NCBI GenBank assembly: GCA_934463115.1
Contig: CAKSIN010000010.1
Span: 1 to 64,000 of the forward strand
From: an uncultured Clostridia bacterium
GTDB taxonomy: Bacteria; Bacillota; Clostridia; UMGS1810
Reading direction: 5' to 3'
DNA: 64,000 nt
The notes below the pieces were generated by a model, which was not told the DNA's origin, ran no database searches, and worked only from the letters and a program-made list of their open reading frames with translations. Below, piece after piece: positions 16,088 to 25,329 of the stretch (position 1 is the stretch's first letter; each line of letters opens with the position of its first letter). The position numbers and the translations under genes were made by a program.

Positions 16088-17938
16088 ATGATAATGAGTT
16101 ATCTTTACGATATAAAATCGCCGGATGATATAAAAAAACTGAATATTACGCAGCTTGCTTCACTTGCGGATGAAGTGCGGGAATTTCTTATAAAAAACGT
16201 AATGCAGACTGGGGGACACCTTGCGTCGAATCTCGGAGTTGCCGAGCTCACAATAGCCATGATGTATGCGTTCGATTTTCCGGGCGACAAGGTTGTATTT
16301 GATGTGGGGCATCAGTGCTATGTGTACAAGATGCTTACCGGCAGGCTGAATCGCTTTGACACGCTGCGCAGGCTCGGCGGACTTTCGGGTTTTCCGAAAT
16401 GCACCGAGAGTGTGTACGACAGCTTCGATGTGGGACATGCCAGCACATCTATTTCGGCGGCGGTGGGAATGGCGCGCGCAAGAGATTTGGACGGCAGAAG
16501 CGAGAATATCATAGCCGTTGTGGGCGACGGCGCGCTTACCGGCGGAATGTGCTTTGAGGCGCTAAACGATGTCGGCTCCGGAAAAACAAAGGTTATAATT
16601 ATTCTCAACGATAACGAAATGTCAATACAGAAAAATGTCGGAGGGCTGTCGGCTCATCTTTCAAAGCTGCGTTTTTCCGACAAATACCGCAGCACAAAAA
16701 CGAATATTCACGGTTTTCTGAGCAATGCCGGCAAAGTGGGAAAGATAGCGGGCAATGTTCTGCATAATGTGAAGGACGGCCTTAAATATGCCACCATAGC
16801 CGCGCCGCTTTTTGAAGATCTCGGACTGACATATATGGGGATTATAGACGGAAACAACATTTCGGAGCTTGTTTCGGCGTTTAACGCGGCAAAAAGGGTT
16901 GAGGGACCTGTGCTCATACACACATTTACCAAAAAAGGCCTCGGCTATGAGGAGGCGGAAAAAAATCCCAGCAAATACCACGGTGTGAGCAGCCTCACAA
17001 CGCGTATATCGCGCCGCGAAATGAAGTATACCGACGCTTTTTCCGCGCTTATGACGAACTTCGCCGCAAATTCCGACAAGGTGGTCGGCGTTACCGCGGC
17101 AATGACGGACGGCTGCGGACTCGCGCAGTTTGCCGCGGAATACCCCGACAGATTTTTCGACGTCGGGATAGCCGAGGAACACGCCGTTACGATGTCTGCC
17201 GGCCTTGCAAAGGGCGGATATACGCCGGTATTTGCGGTGTATTCCACATTTTTGCAGCGCTCATACGACCAGATTATCCACGATGTGTGCATGCAAAATC
17301 TGCATGTGGTGCTTGCCGTGGATCACGGCGGACTCACCGGTGAGGACGGCGAAACACATCAGGGACTTATGGATATGGTTATGCTCAGCCACATTCCGAA
17401 CATGACGCTCCTTATGCCGTCGTGCTATGACGAGTTTAAACAGATGATGCACTATGCCGTGTTTGAATGCACCTCTCCCGTTGCGGTCAGGTATCCTAAA
17501 GGACAGGTATCGTTCAGAAATATTACCGCGCCTTTTGAAACCGGAGTTCCGGAAATTGTGCAAAACGGCGGCGATATTCTTATCGTTTCCTGCGGAAGAA
17601 TGACGGATACTGCGCTTTGTGCGGCAGAAAAGCTCAAGGCCGACGGAATATCCGCTTGCATCGTAAACCTGCGTACAGCCGAAATTTCCGACAAATCGGT
17701 TATTTCGAAATTGTCGGAGGGGAAAAAGGCGGTGTTCACGGTTGAGGACGGAATTGTTAGCGGCGGAGTCGGAGAACATATCGCCGCGTCCTGCAATTTT
17801 AAGTGCAGTTTTTTTGCACTGGGGTTTGATACGTGCTATGTTCCGCACGGCAAACAAAGTGAACTGTTTGCCATGTACGGTCTGGACGCAGACGGAATAT
17901 ATTCACGAATAAAAAAAGAAATTGAAAAAAGTGATTGA
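16088..17938 (+). CDS. dxs: 1-deoxy-D-xylulose-5-phosphate synthase
   Basis: A thiamine-diphosphate enzyme that condenses pyruvate and glyceraldehyde-3-phosphate, the entry step of the MEP isoprenoid pathway. Visible blocks are GHQCYVYKMLTGR, the ThDP motif GDGALTGG with NDNEMSIQKNVGG, and DVGIAEEHAV with YSTFLQRSYDQ in the central transketolase domain. The 616 residues match the family. The first ATG (16088) follows GAGG by 5 bases; a second ATG two codons later is possible. It is 8 bases after ispA in the same operon. Confidence 0.96.
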   Translation: MIMSYLYDIKSPDDIKKLNITQLASLADEVREFLIKNVMQTGGHLASNLGVAELTIAMMYAFDFPGDKVVFDVGHQCYVYKMLTGRLNRFDTLRRLGGLSGFPKCTESVYDSFDVGHASTSISAAVGMARARDLDGRSENIIAVVGDGALTGGMCFEALNDVGSGKTKVIIILNDNEMSIQKNVGGLSAHLSKLRFSDKYRSTKTNIHGFLSNAGKVGKIAGNVLHNVKDGLKYATIAAPLFEDLGLTYMGIIDGNNISELVSAFNAAKRVEGPVLIHTFTKKGLGYEEAEKNPSKYHGVSSLTTRISRREMKYTDAFSALMTNFAANSDKVVGVTAAMTDGCGLAQFAAEYPDRFFDVGIAEEHAVTMSAGLAKGGYTPVFAVYSTFLQRSYDQIIHDVCMQNLHVVLAVDHGGLTGEDGETHQGLMDMVMLSHIPNMTLLMPSCYDEFKQMMHYAVFECTSPVAVRYPKGQVSFRNITAPFETGVPEIVQNGGDILIVSCGRMTDTALCAAEKLKADGISACIVNLRTAEISDKSVISKLSEGKKAVFTVEDGIVSGGVGEHIAASCNFKCSFFALGFDTCYVPHGKQSELFAMYGLDADGIYSRIKKEIEKSD

Positions 17939-17963
17939 TTATGTTGTAATTTTGTGATATACT
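17935..17963 (+). promoter_or_regulatory. promoter of tlyA
   Basis: TTGATT at 17935-17940 and TATACT at 17958-17963, 17-base spacer, overlapping the end of dxs. The predicted transcript would start near 17970, which argues against using the ATG at 17970 for tlyA. Confidence 0.65.
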
Positions 17964-18002
17964 ATCAAGTTGTATATATGTTTGAAAGTTTGGTGTTGGA
18001 AA

Positions 18003-18800
18003 TTGAAAGGGCGACTTGATGTTGAACTTGTAAACAGAGGACTTGTGGAGAGCCGCGAAAAAGGACGTGCCCTTATTATGGAGGGCGCGGTGTATGTCAA
18101 CGGTCAGAAGGCATACAAGGCAGGCGAGAGCGTTAAGGACGGAATGAAGATAGAAATTCGCGCCGGCAAGCTGAAATACGTGAGCCGCGGCGGACTTAAA
18201 CTGGAAAAGTCAATTGAGGTTTTTCCTGTTTTGCTTGAAGATTGCGTTTGTATGGATATCGGAGCGTCTACCGGAGGTTTTACCGATTGTATGCTTCAGA
18301 ACGGCGCAAAAAAGGTATATGCTGTGGATGTCGGATACGGCCAGCTTGCGTGGAAACTGCGCAGTGATGAACGCGTTGTTAATATGGAACGCACAAATAT
18401 CCGATATATTGATTATGACACTGTTGAGGACGAGGTGGATTTTGTTTCCACCGATGTTTCGTTTATATCGCTTCGGCTTGTGCTGCCCGTTGCGTATAAT
18501 ATTCTTCGTCCCGGCGGTGAAATGGTCGCTCTTATAAAACCACAGTTTGAGGCAGGCAGGGAACAGGTTGGAAAAAAAGGTGTTGTTCGTGATATAGCGG
18601 TTCACAGAGAAGTGATCAGAAACGTAACCGAATTTGCGCTTGAAAGCGGATTTTCGGTTGCCGGTCTGGATTATTCTCCGATTAAGGGGCCGGAGGGCAA
18701 TATTGAATTTTTGATGTATCTTAGAAAGGACGGCGAACATCTGAATGCTGCTGATGACAGCGTGATAGACGAAGTAACGCGCAGTGCGCACGGCATTTGA
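18003..18800 (+). CDS. tlyA: TlyA family rRNA 2'-O-methyltransferase
   Basis: An S4 RNA-binding domain (KGRLDVELVNRGLVESREKG) is followed by an RrmJ-like SAM domain with DIGASTGGFTDCMLQNGAKK, LRPGGEMVALIKPQFEAG and IKGPEGNIEFL. Characterised members 2'-O-methylate cytidines in rRNA, and some show haemolysin-like effects. The TTG at 18003 is favoured because the S4 domain begins there and the upstream ATG at 17970 is at the predicted transcription start without a ribosome site; this choice is uncertain. The usual downstream NAD kinase/argR/recN genes are absent; a RadC-like gene follows. Confidence 0.9.
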   Translation: MKGRLDVELVNRGLVESREKGRALIMEGAVYVNGQKAYKAGESVKDGMKIEIRAGKLKYVSRGGLKLEKSIEVFPVLLEDCVCMDIGASTGGFTDCMLQNGAKKVYAVDVGYGQLAWKLRSDERVVNMERTNIRYIDYDTVEDEVDFVSTDVSFISLRLVLPVAYNILRPGGEMVALIKPQFEAGREQVGKKGVVRDIAVHREVIRNVTEFALESGFSVAGLDYSPIKGPEGNIEFLMYLRKDGEHLNAADDSVIDEVTRSAHGI

Positions 18801-18803
18801 GAA

Positions 18804-19562
18804 ATGACAATTATGAATGATAAAGAACAACCCGACAAAAAAGAAGAAAAAAGTCAAAAAGAAAAGAATCCGCATGCCGGACACAGGCAGAGAATGAAAG
18901 AAAAATTTAAGGAATGCGGCATTAATGCGTTCAGCGATTATCAGGTAATGGAGTTTCTGATGTTTTATATTTACAGGCGAAAAGATACCAATATAATCGG
19001 ACATGAATTGATTAATGAGTTCAAAAACCTTGAAGGAGTATTCGGCGCACCGTATGAATCTCTCATAAAGGTTAATGGAATAGGGCATGAGGCTGCACTG
19101 ATTATTAATTTTATAGGTCAGCTCAGAAACAAAATTTCTCTCGATTCAAAAAGATGTGAACATGAGATTATGATAAACACAACTTATGCGGGCAATTATT
19201 TCTGCGATTTGTTCAGAGATCTCAATTTTGAAAGACTGATGCTTATGAGCCTCAGAGCCAACCGCGAGATTATTGCTGTCGATACCATAAGTGAGGGAAC
19301 AGTAACATCAACTCCGGCGGATTTGCGGACTATAGCCGAAATGGTATTTAAACGTAATGCCGCGGCGGTTATCATTGCACATAACCACCCGAGCGGAAAC
19401 GTTCATCCGTCCGGAACTGATATCGCCCTGACAAAGAGGATAGTGCAAATGCTTGAACTGATGGATGTTGCTGTTATTGACCATATTATATGCAGCGGCG
19501 AACGTTTTACGAGCATGTTTGAACGTGGATTTATGGATTCCGCAAATGGCGGTCTGCTATGA
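18804..19562 (+). CDS. RadC family JAB-domain protein
   Basis: A MPN/JAB metalloprotease-fold protein with HNHPSGNVHPSGTDIALT (about residues 193-210), the conserved zinc-ligand region of RadC. The N-terminal half has a helix-hairpin-helix (LIKVNGIGHEAALII). Despite the name, RadC proteins have no proven repair role. A Lys/Glu-rich start precedes NPHAGHRQRMKEKF, a common beginning of clostridial forms. The start may be 18804 or 18813; neither has a good ribosome site, which suggests coupling to tlyA. Confidence 0.88.
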   Translation: MTIMNDKEQPDKKEEKSQKEKNPHAGHRQRMKEKFKECGINAFSDYQVMEFLMFYIYRRKDTNIIGHELINEFKNLEGVFGAPYESLIKVNGIGHEAALIINFIGQLRNKISLDSKRCEHEIMINTTYAGNYFCDLFRDLNFERLMLMSLRANREIIAVDTISEGTVTSTPADLRTIAEMVFKRNAAAVIIAHNHPSGNVHPSGTDIALTKRIVQMLELMDVAVIDHIICSGERFTSMFERGFMDSANGGLL

Positions 19563-19631
19563 TTCGGGACTGAATAAAAGTACATAATATGCCGTATGCG
19601 GCGTACCGGCAGTGTTAGGAGGAATCGGTGT

Positions 19632-20594
19632 ATGAAAAGCAAAAGTACGTACGACAAAAACCCTGTTCATATTACAAGCATAGGAGGGCAGGCGGTTATA
19701 GAAGGCGTTATGATGCGCGGCACGAAGATTATAGCTACGGCTGTGCGCAAATCGGACGGAAGTATTGTTGTTGACAAAAAGCCTGTCAATTCATTTGTGA
19801 GCAAATACAAACTGAACAAAATTCCAATCATACGGGGTGTGGTGTCTTTTGTCGAGTCGCTTGTAACCGGCATGAAATGCCTTATGTTTTCGGCAGATCA
19901 GATGGATATTGAGGATGAAGAAGGATATCAGCCGTCAAAATTTGAAAAATGGCTTGATGATAAATTCGGCGACAAGGTAAAGGATATAGCAATATATTTT
20001 TCAGTTGTGGTGGCACTGTGTTTCAGCGTCGGTCTGTTTATGCTGCTTCCGAATGCTCTTGCAACACTGTGCACATTCTTTACAAAAAATCATGTAATCC
20101 TCAATCTCTGTGAGGGTGTAATCCGAATGGCAATATTTCTCGTGTATCTGACTTTGGTTTCAAAGATGAAGGATATCAAACGTGTGTTTGAATATCACGG
20201 CGCCGAGCACAAGACAATTGCAACATACGAAAGCGGCGCCGAACTCACCGTGGAAAATGCAAGGCAGCATTCGCGGTTTCACCCGAGATGCGGCACAAGT
20301 TTTCTCCTTATTGTAATGGTCGTGAGTATAATTATATTTTCGTTTATACATTGGGGAAGTATGTGGCGAAACATGCTGTACAGACTTTTGCTTTTGCCGG
20401 TTGTCGCAGGATTGTCATATGAAATGATAAAGATTGCCGGGCGGAGCAAAAACCGTTTTGTGTCATTGCTCACCAAACCGGGACTATGGCTCCAGCGCAT
20501 TACCACAAGCGAACCGGACGACAGTCAGCTTGAGGTGGCAATACAGGCACTTTCGGCTGTTCTCACCGGTAACAAAGAGGATGACAAATGGTAA
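19632..20594 (+). CDS. DUF1385 membrane protein (YqhQ-like)
   Basis: A 320-residue membrane protein with GGQAVIEGVMMRG near the start and the family block EYHGAEHKTIATYESG, then HPRCGTSFLLIV. Four or so hydrophobic helices are visible between residues 125 and 270. No biochemical role is established. GGAGG precedes ATG 19632. It overlaps prmC by 7 bases, the common Firmicute arrangement upstream of prmC/prfA; prfA itself is not here. Confidence 0.9.
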   Translation: MKSKSTYDKNPVHITSIGGQAVIEGVMMRGTKIIATAVRKSDGSIVVDKKPVNSFVSKYKLNKIPIIRGVVSFVESLVTGMKCLMFSADQMDIEDEEGYQPSKFEKWLDDKFGDKVKDIAIYFSVVVALCFSVGLFMLLPNALATLCTFFTKNHVILNLCEGVIRMAIFLVYLTLVSKMKDIKRVFEYHGAEHKTIATYESGAELTVENARQHSRFHPRCGTSFLLIVMVVSIIIFSFIHWGSMWRNMLYRLLLLPVVAGLSYEMIKIAGRSKNRFVSLLTKPGLWLQRITTSEPDDSQLEVAIQALSAVLTGNKEDDKW

Positions 20595-21436
20595 AATATA
20601 CGATAGGCGATGCTCTTCTTGAGGGCATCGCTTTGCTTAAAGAAAACAAAATTGAATCAGCCGGTGAGGACGCGCGAGTGATTATGGCGCATTGCCTCGG
20701 GCACGACAAACTGTATATTACCGTTCACCGTGATGATATTCTCGGCGATGAGGAAAAGAAAATATTCTTCTCTGCCGTGCAGCGGCGCGCAAAAAATGAA
20801 CCTGTGGCATATATTACGCACAGCCGTGAATTTATGTCGCTTGATTTTTATGTGGACGAAAATGTTCTTGTTCCGCGTCCGGACACCGAAATTCTTGTTG
20901 AAAAGATTATAGAGCTGTGCAGCGGCGGGAAAACGCGTATTTTTGATGTATGCACCGGCTCGGGTGCAATAGCCGTTTCACTTGCAAAATATATGCCGGA
21001 ATGCAGTGTATGCGGACTTGATATAAGTGCTCCTGCTGTGAAAATTGCGAGGAAAAACGCTGCTGCAAACGGTGTTGATGACAGGTGCGAATTCAAAGTT
21101 GCGGATGCACTCTGCTTGCCGGAGTTTTCGGCTGATTGCATTGTATCCAATCCACCGTATGTATCGACGGCGGAAATGACGGCACTTATGCCGGATGTGG
21201 GTGATTTTGAGCCGCATATTGCGCTGTATGGCGGCAATGACGGACTGTCGTTTTACCGCTCAATATCGCAAAGCGCTCCGAGCCGTCTTTCGGACGGCGG
21301 TATTCTTGCGTTTGAAGTGGGTTTCACCCAATCGGAGGACGTGTCGGACATTATGACATGCGCCGGGTTTAAAAATATACAGACCGTGCATGATCTTTCG
21401 GGCATCGAAAGAGTTGTTTTCGGGTTCAAAATGTAA
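20588..21436 (+). CDS. prmC: release factor glutamine methyltransferase PrmC
   Basis: Methylates the Gln of the GGQ motif in release factors RF1 and RF2 using SAM. It has the N-terminal helical domain, VLVPRPDTEILVEKI, the SAM site DVCTGSGAIAVSLAKY, and the catalytic NPPYVS near residue 188. At 282 residues it is of normal length. The start overlaps the DUF1385 gene. Confidence 0.95.
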   Translation: MVKYTIGDALLEGIALLKENKIESAGEDARVIMAHCLGHDKLYITVHRDDILGDEEKKIFFSAVQRRAKNEPVAYITHSREFMSLDFYVDENVLVPRPDTEILVEKIIELCSGGKTRIFDVCTGSGAIAVSLAKYMPECSVCGLDISAPAVKIARKNAAANGVDDRCEFKVADALCLPEFSADCIVSNPPYVSTAEMTALMPDVGDFEPHIALYGGNDGLSFYRSISQSAPSRLSDGGILAFEVGFTQSEDVSDIMTCAGFKNIQTVHDLSGIERVVFGFKM

Positions 21437-21445
21437 AAATTAATC

Positions 21446-21474
21446 TTGATTTATTTGAAATTTCATTATATAAT
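21446..21474 (+). promoter_or_regulatory. promoter of holB-ricT
   Basis: TTGATT at 21446-21451, 17-base spacer, perfect TATAAT at 21469-21474, 58 bases ahead of the holB start. Confidence 0.75.
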
Positions 21475-21531
21475 AGTAGTATCAAAGAATTATTCGTCGT
21501 ATATACAGACAGATTTGAAAGGGCTTTATAT

Positions 21532-22494
21532 ATGAAAATACCTATCGGACGCGAAAGCGCCGTACAATTGTTTGAAAACTGCCTTGCCGAAAACAGGCTT
21601 GCGCAGTCATATATTATAAATGCTCCTGCCGGTATGGGCAAAAAGATATTTGCAAACTGCGTTACGGAGATGACTGTGTGTTCTGACCACAGTGCATGCG
21701 GCGAGTGCGCGTCGTGCAAAAGCTTTGCGGCGCATGCTCATCCGGATGTAATTGAGGTAAAGCGTGATGAGGACAGGGCAACCCTCGGTATTGACTCGGT
21801 GCGTGCAATTCTTGGAGAAGTGTATATTCGTCCGGCTATGTCGGATTACAAGGTTGTGATTGTTCATGAGGCTCATCTGCTTACCGCCGAGGCACAGAAT
21901 GCCATGCTCAAGGTGATTGAGGAGCCGCCGCGCGGAGTGGTTTTCCTGCTGCTGTGTGACAGTGTGTCGCCTATATTGCAGACGGTTAAATCGCGTTCGG
22001 TGACAGTTAATCTCCGACCTCTTTCGGCAGATGAACTGCGGACGGCAGTCGGCAGTGATGCCGGTGATTTTGAAATCGGATTTTGCGGCGGCAATCCCGG
22101 TAAACTGCGGAATTTGATGTCCGACAGTGATTTTTCCGCGCTGAGGAACGAAACGGTTGATTTGTTTTCGAAAGCTCTCGGCGGCGGTGCGGCGAATGTG
22201 TATGACTTTGTAAATTTCTTTGACGGAAACAAGGAAAAACGGGAGGAAATATTTGATATTGCGCTTTGCCTTGCACGGGATGCTGTGTACAAAAAACTCG
22301 GCATTGCCGAATATATGATAAATAAAGATAAAATACAACAGATAGGTGCATTCACATCGAAAACCGATACTGGCGGATGTGTGCGTATTCTTGCGGATAT
22401 GCTCGCGACAGTGCGCGACAGGGGCAAGAACGGCAACTACACCATGGCGGTTACACAGATGCTTTTTGAATGCAGGGAGGTTATACATGGTTGA
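21532..22494 (+). CDS. holB: DNA polymerase III subunit delta'
   Basis: A clamp-loader subunit of the replicative polymerase. The N-terminal AAA domain has NAPAGMGKKIF (about residues 26-36), a zinc-binding cysteine cluster in CSDHSACGECASCKSF, then NAMLKVIEEPPRGVVFLL, the SRC-region equivalent being KSRSVTVN. The P-loop ends in KK rather than KT, consistent with delta' being a non-hydrolysing subunit. 320 residues. It overlaps the next gene by 8 bases; holB next to ricT (yaaT) is a conserved Firmicute pair. Confidence 0.92.
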   Translation: MKIPIGRESAVQLFENCLAENRLAQSYIINAPAGMGKKIFANCVTEMTVCSDHSACGECASCKSFAAHAHPDVIEVKRDEDRATLGIDSVRAILGEVYIRPAMSDYKVVIVHEAHLLTAEAQNAMLKVIEEPPRGVVFLLLCDSVSPILQTVKSRSVTVNLRPLSADELRTAVGSDAGDFEIGFCGGNPGKLRNLMSDSDFSALRNETVDLFSKALGGGAANVYDFVNFFDGNKEKREEIFDIALCLARDAVYKKLGIAEYMINKDKIQQIGAFTSKTDTGGCVRILADMLATVRDRGKNGNYTMAVTQMLFECREVIHG

Positions 22495-23356
22495 TGTAAC
22501 AGGAATCAGATTTAAATCGCTTGGAAAAATATATTATTTCGATCCCGGTGAGTTTGAACCGAAATGCGGAGATAACGTTATTGTGGAGACATCGCGCGGA
22601 ACGGAATACGGACATGTTGCAATAGCAAGAAAGCAGGTAGACGAGAGCGAAATAGTTCCGCCGCTTAAAAAGATAATCCGTATTGCAACACCGGAGGATG
22701 ACGAGGTTGTACGTCAGAATAAAATAAAGGAAAAAGAGGCATTCGAAATATGCCGTGAGAAAATTGCCAAACACAATCTGGAAATGAAGCTTATTGAAGT
22801 TGAGTATACTTTTGACCATAACAAGATACTGTTTTACTTTACGGCGGACGGCAGAATCGATTTTCGCGAACTGGTGCGTGACCTCGCGTCGGTTTTTAAA
22901 ACAAGAATTGAGCTGCGGCAGATAGGTGTGCGCGACGAAGCCAAAATGGTTGGCGGACTCGGAGTGTGCGGCAGGGTTCTTTGCTGCAATTCGTATATGG
23001 GAGAATTCGTTCCTGTGTCCATTAAAATGGTAAAGGAGCAGGGACTCTCGCTCAATCCCACAAAAATTTCGGGGACATGCGGCAGGCTGATGTGCTGCCT
23101 TAAAAACGAGCAATCGGTATACGAATCGCTTGCGGCGAAAACTCCCGGAGTCGGTTCGGTCGTTATGACTCCCGAGGGCAAGGGTGTTGTTGCGGATGTC
23201 AGCCTGCTTAAGGGCATAGTAAAAGTTACGATAGATTCCGACACCCAGAAAGAACAGATTGAATTTAAGGCAAAAGATGTAAAACTGCTTAAAAAGGGCA
23301 GAGGAAAACGGGAAGAAAAGGTGGATATGGAAGAACTTAAGCAGCTTGAAGACTGA
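22487..23356 (+). CDS. ricT: PSP1 domain regulatory protein RicT (YaaT)-like
   Basis: A 289-residue PSP1-domain protein. In Bacillus RicT forms a complex with RicA and RicF that carries [4Fe-4S] clusters and helps RNase Y process mRNAs and the phosphorelay control sporulation. The cysteines GVCGRVLCCNSY and TCGRLMCCLKNE are the cluster ligands; KNPTKISG-type context (LNPTKISGTCGRL) is conserved. GGGAGG precedes ATG 22487. The C-terminal Lys-rich tail is variable in the family. Confidence 0.93.
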   Translation: MVDVTGIRFKSLGKIYYFDPGEFEPKCGDNVIVETSRGTEYGHVAIARKQVDESEIVPPLKKIIRIATPEDDEVVRQNKIKEKEAFEICREKIAKHNLEMKLIEVEYTFDHNKILFYFTADGRIDFRELVRDLASVFKTRIELRQIGVRDEAKMVGGLGVCGRVLCCNSYMGEFVPVSIKMVKEQGLSLNPTKISGTCGRLMCCLKNEQSVYESLAAKTPGVGSVVMTPEGKGVVADVSLLKGIVKVTIDSDTQKEQIEFKAKDVKLLKKGRGKREEKVDMEELKQLED

Positions 23357-23412
23357 TTTTTTTCGAAATATCAATATTTTTTGCATAATTTCGTATAAAT
23401 TAAAAAAAACTC

Positions 23413-23441
23413 TTGAAAATATAGTTTTTTTGTAGTACAAT
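23413..23441 (+). promoter_or_regulatory. promoter of the ferredoxin gene
   Basis: TTGAAA at 23413-23418, 17-base spacer, TACAAT at 23436-23441. An 85-base leader follows before the ATG. Confidence 0.75.
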
Positions 23442-23525
23442 ATTGTCGGCGAATAAAGCCGAAAAAATGTTATCATTCGCGGCAATTGCCGATTGATATG
23501 ATTATCGCATAAGGAGGTGTATCCA

Positions 23526-23696
23526 ATGGCATACGTTATAAGTGAAGATTGCATCAGCTGCGGTGCTTGCGCAAGCGAGTGTCCCGTAGGCGCTATCTCG
23601 GAGGGCGACGGCAAATACGAAATCAACGCTGACGAGTGCATCGAGTGCGGTGCATGCGAAGGTGCATGTCCCGTAGACGCACCCCACGCTGAATAA
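23526..23696 (+). CDS. 2[4Fe-4S] ferredoxin
   Basis: A 56-residue clostridial-type ferredoxin, a low-potential electron carrier. It contains two CxxCxxCxxxC motifs: CISCGACASECP (residues 9-20) and CIECGACEGACP (39-50), with the pseudo-twofold symmetry of the family. AAGGAGG precedes the ATG. It is monocistronic with its own promoter and terminator, in keeping with strong expression. Confidence 0.97.
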   Translation: MAYVISEDCISCGACASECPVGAISEGDGKYEINADECIECGACEGACPVDAPHAE

Positions 23697-23710
23697 TTTT
23701 GATAGCGATT

Positions 23711-23738
23711 AAAAGAGGCTGCCGACGCAGCCTCTTTT
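23711..23738 (+). terminator. terminator of the ferredoxin gene
   Basis: A 12-bp perfect stem AAAAGAGGCTGC (23711-23722) with 23727-23738, loop CGAC, ending TTTT. Confidence 0.92.
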
Positions 23739-23779
23739 GAGTAGGAGACATTTATTTATTACGGAGAGCATAGACAATT

Positions 23780-24463
23780 ATGGAAAGAATAGACGATTTG
23801 GGAATAGGCGGACTCAGACTTTTGCAGGACACGGATTTGTTTTGTTTCGGAACAGACAGTGTGCTTTTGAGTGATTTTGTCCGTGCCGGTACGCGTGATA
23901 CCGTTGTAGACCTTTGTACGGGAAACGGCATAATCCCGGTGCTGCTCAGCGCCAAAACAAAGGCAAAAAAAATATACGGAATAGAAATATTAAAAGAATC
24001 GTTCGCACTTGCTGTGCGAAACACTAAACTCAATTCGCTTTCCGAAAAAGTTGAATTTATAAATGACGATATAAAGAATAAGGATAAATATTTCAGCAGC
24101 GGTTCAATAGAGGTTGTAACCTGCAATCCGCCGTATATGAAGGTCGGAGCGGGATTTACAAATCCGGACGACTTAAAAGCTGCGGCACGCCATGAACTGT
24201 ACGCCGATCTGGACAGTGTTGTGTCGTGCGCGGCATGGCTGCTTAAGTTCGGCGGCAGCTTTTATATTGTTCACAGAGCCGACAGGATGTGCGATGTTTT
24301 GTGTACAATGAGAAAGTATAAGATAGAACCGAAAAGGCTGACTCTTGTGAGTCATTCGCCGTATCACGAGCCGAGCCTGGTTATGGTTGCCGGTATGCGC
24401 GGCGCAAAACCGTCGCTGAAATTTGAAAAAACGATATATGCCGGAATACACGGAGGTGAGTAA
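23780..24463 (+). CDS. tRNA1(Val) A37 N6-methyltransferase-like protein (TrmN6/YfiC)
   Basis: A class I SAM methyltransferase of 227 residues. It has the N-terminal block FGTDSVLLSDFV, the SAM-binding DLCTGNGIIPVLLSAKTK, and the adenine N6-methylase motif NPPYMK near residue 117. This combination is that of TrmN6, which modifies A37 of tRNA-Val in E. coli. It is followed by rsmI two bases after its stop, so both form an RNA-modification operon. Confidence 0.88.
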   Translation: MERIDDLGIGGLRLLQDTDLFCFGTDSVLLSDFVRAGTRDTVVDLCTGNGIIPVLLSAKTKAKKIYGIEILKESFALAVRNTKLNSLSEKVEFINDDIKNKDKYFSSGSIEVVTCNPPYMKVGAGFTNPDDLKAAARHELYADLDSVVSCAAWLLKFGGSFYIVHRADRMCDVLCTMRKYKIEPKRLTLVSHSPYHEPSLVMVAGMRGAKPSLKFEKTIYAGIHGGE

Positions 24464-24464
24464 T

Positions 24465-25325
24465 TTGGAGTGCGGAACACTTTACCTTGTTGCAACGCCT
24501 ATAGGTAATCTTAACGATATGACATATCGTGCGGTTGACACACTGAAAAATGTTGATTTTATTGCCTGTGAGGACACAAGACATTCTCTGCGGCTGCTGA
24601 ACCATTTTGACATACACAAGCCGCTCACAAGCTATTTTGAACATAATAAACGCGAAAAGGGCGAGTATATTATATCAAGGCTCAAATCCGGTGAAAGCGC
24701 GGCGCTTGTTACCGATGCCGGCACTCCGGCAATATCCGATCCGGGTGAAGACCTTGTGCGGATGTGCATTGAACAAAATGTCAAAGTCGTTCCTGTGCCG
24801 GGATGTGCGGCACTTATTAATGCGCTCATTGTTTCCGGACAGGATACGGGCAGGTTTTGTTTTGAGGGATTTTTGTCGGTGAACAAAAAGAGCCGTTCGG
24901 AGCACCTTGCGTTTCTCGCCGGCGAACGGCGGACTATGATTTTTTACGAGGCTCCGCACAAACTGCGCCGTACTTTGGATGATATGATCCGTACATTCGG
25001 CGGCGACCGCCCGGTAACGCTTGTGCGTGAACTCACTAAGCTGCACGAACAGATTATGTGCACAACTCTAAGCAAAGCCGCGCAGGTATATGACGGGGTT
25101 TCTCCGAAAGGTGAATATGTAATAGTGCTTGCCGGAATGAGCGAGGAACAGGCGGCGAATAAGAGAAAAGAGGAATACTCGGATATAAGCATTATACAGC
25201 ATGTTGACCGCTATATATCCGGGGGCATGACAAAAAAGGATGCTATCCGCGAGACTGCAAAAAGGCGCGGGCTTTCGCGCCGCGATGTGTACAACGAATA
25301 TGAAAACGGAAGCAAAGGAGTGTGA
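24465..25325 (+). CDS. rsmI: 16S rRNA (cytidine1402-2'-O)-methyltransferase RsmI
   Basis: A tetrapyrrole-methylase-fold enzyme that 2'-O-methylates C1402 in the ribosomal P site. Conserved blocks are LYLVATPIGNLNDMTYRA, CEDTRHSLRLLNHF and VTDAGTPAISDPGEDLV. 286 residues. The start is TTG at 24465 with GGAGGTGA 5 bases upstream, right after the preceding gene; longer in-frame starts lie inside that gene. Confidence 0.95.
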   Translation: MECGTLYLVATPIGNLNDMTYRAVDTLKNVDFIACEDTRHSLRLLNHFDIHKPLTSYFEHNKREKGEYIISRLKSGESAALVTDAGTPAISDPGEDLVRMCIEQNVKVVPVPGCAALINALIVSGQDTGRFCFEGFLSVNKKSRSEHLAFLAGERRTMIFYEAPHKLRRTLDDMIRTFGGDRPVTLVRELTKLHEQIMCTTLSKAAQVYDGVSPKGEYVIVLAGMSEEQAANKRKEEYSDISIIQHVDRYISGGMTKKDAIRETAKRRGLSRRDVYNEYENGSKGV

Positions 25326-25329
25326 CACC

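Noticed and set aside
22481..23641. Minus-strand ORF of 386 codons over ricT and ferredoxin
   Set aside because: Antisense to two certain genes, without start signals or recognisable motifs.
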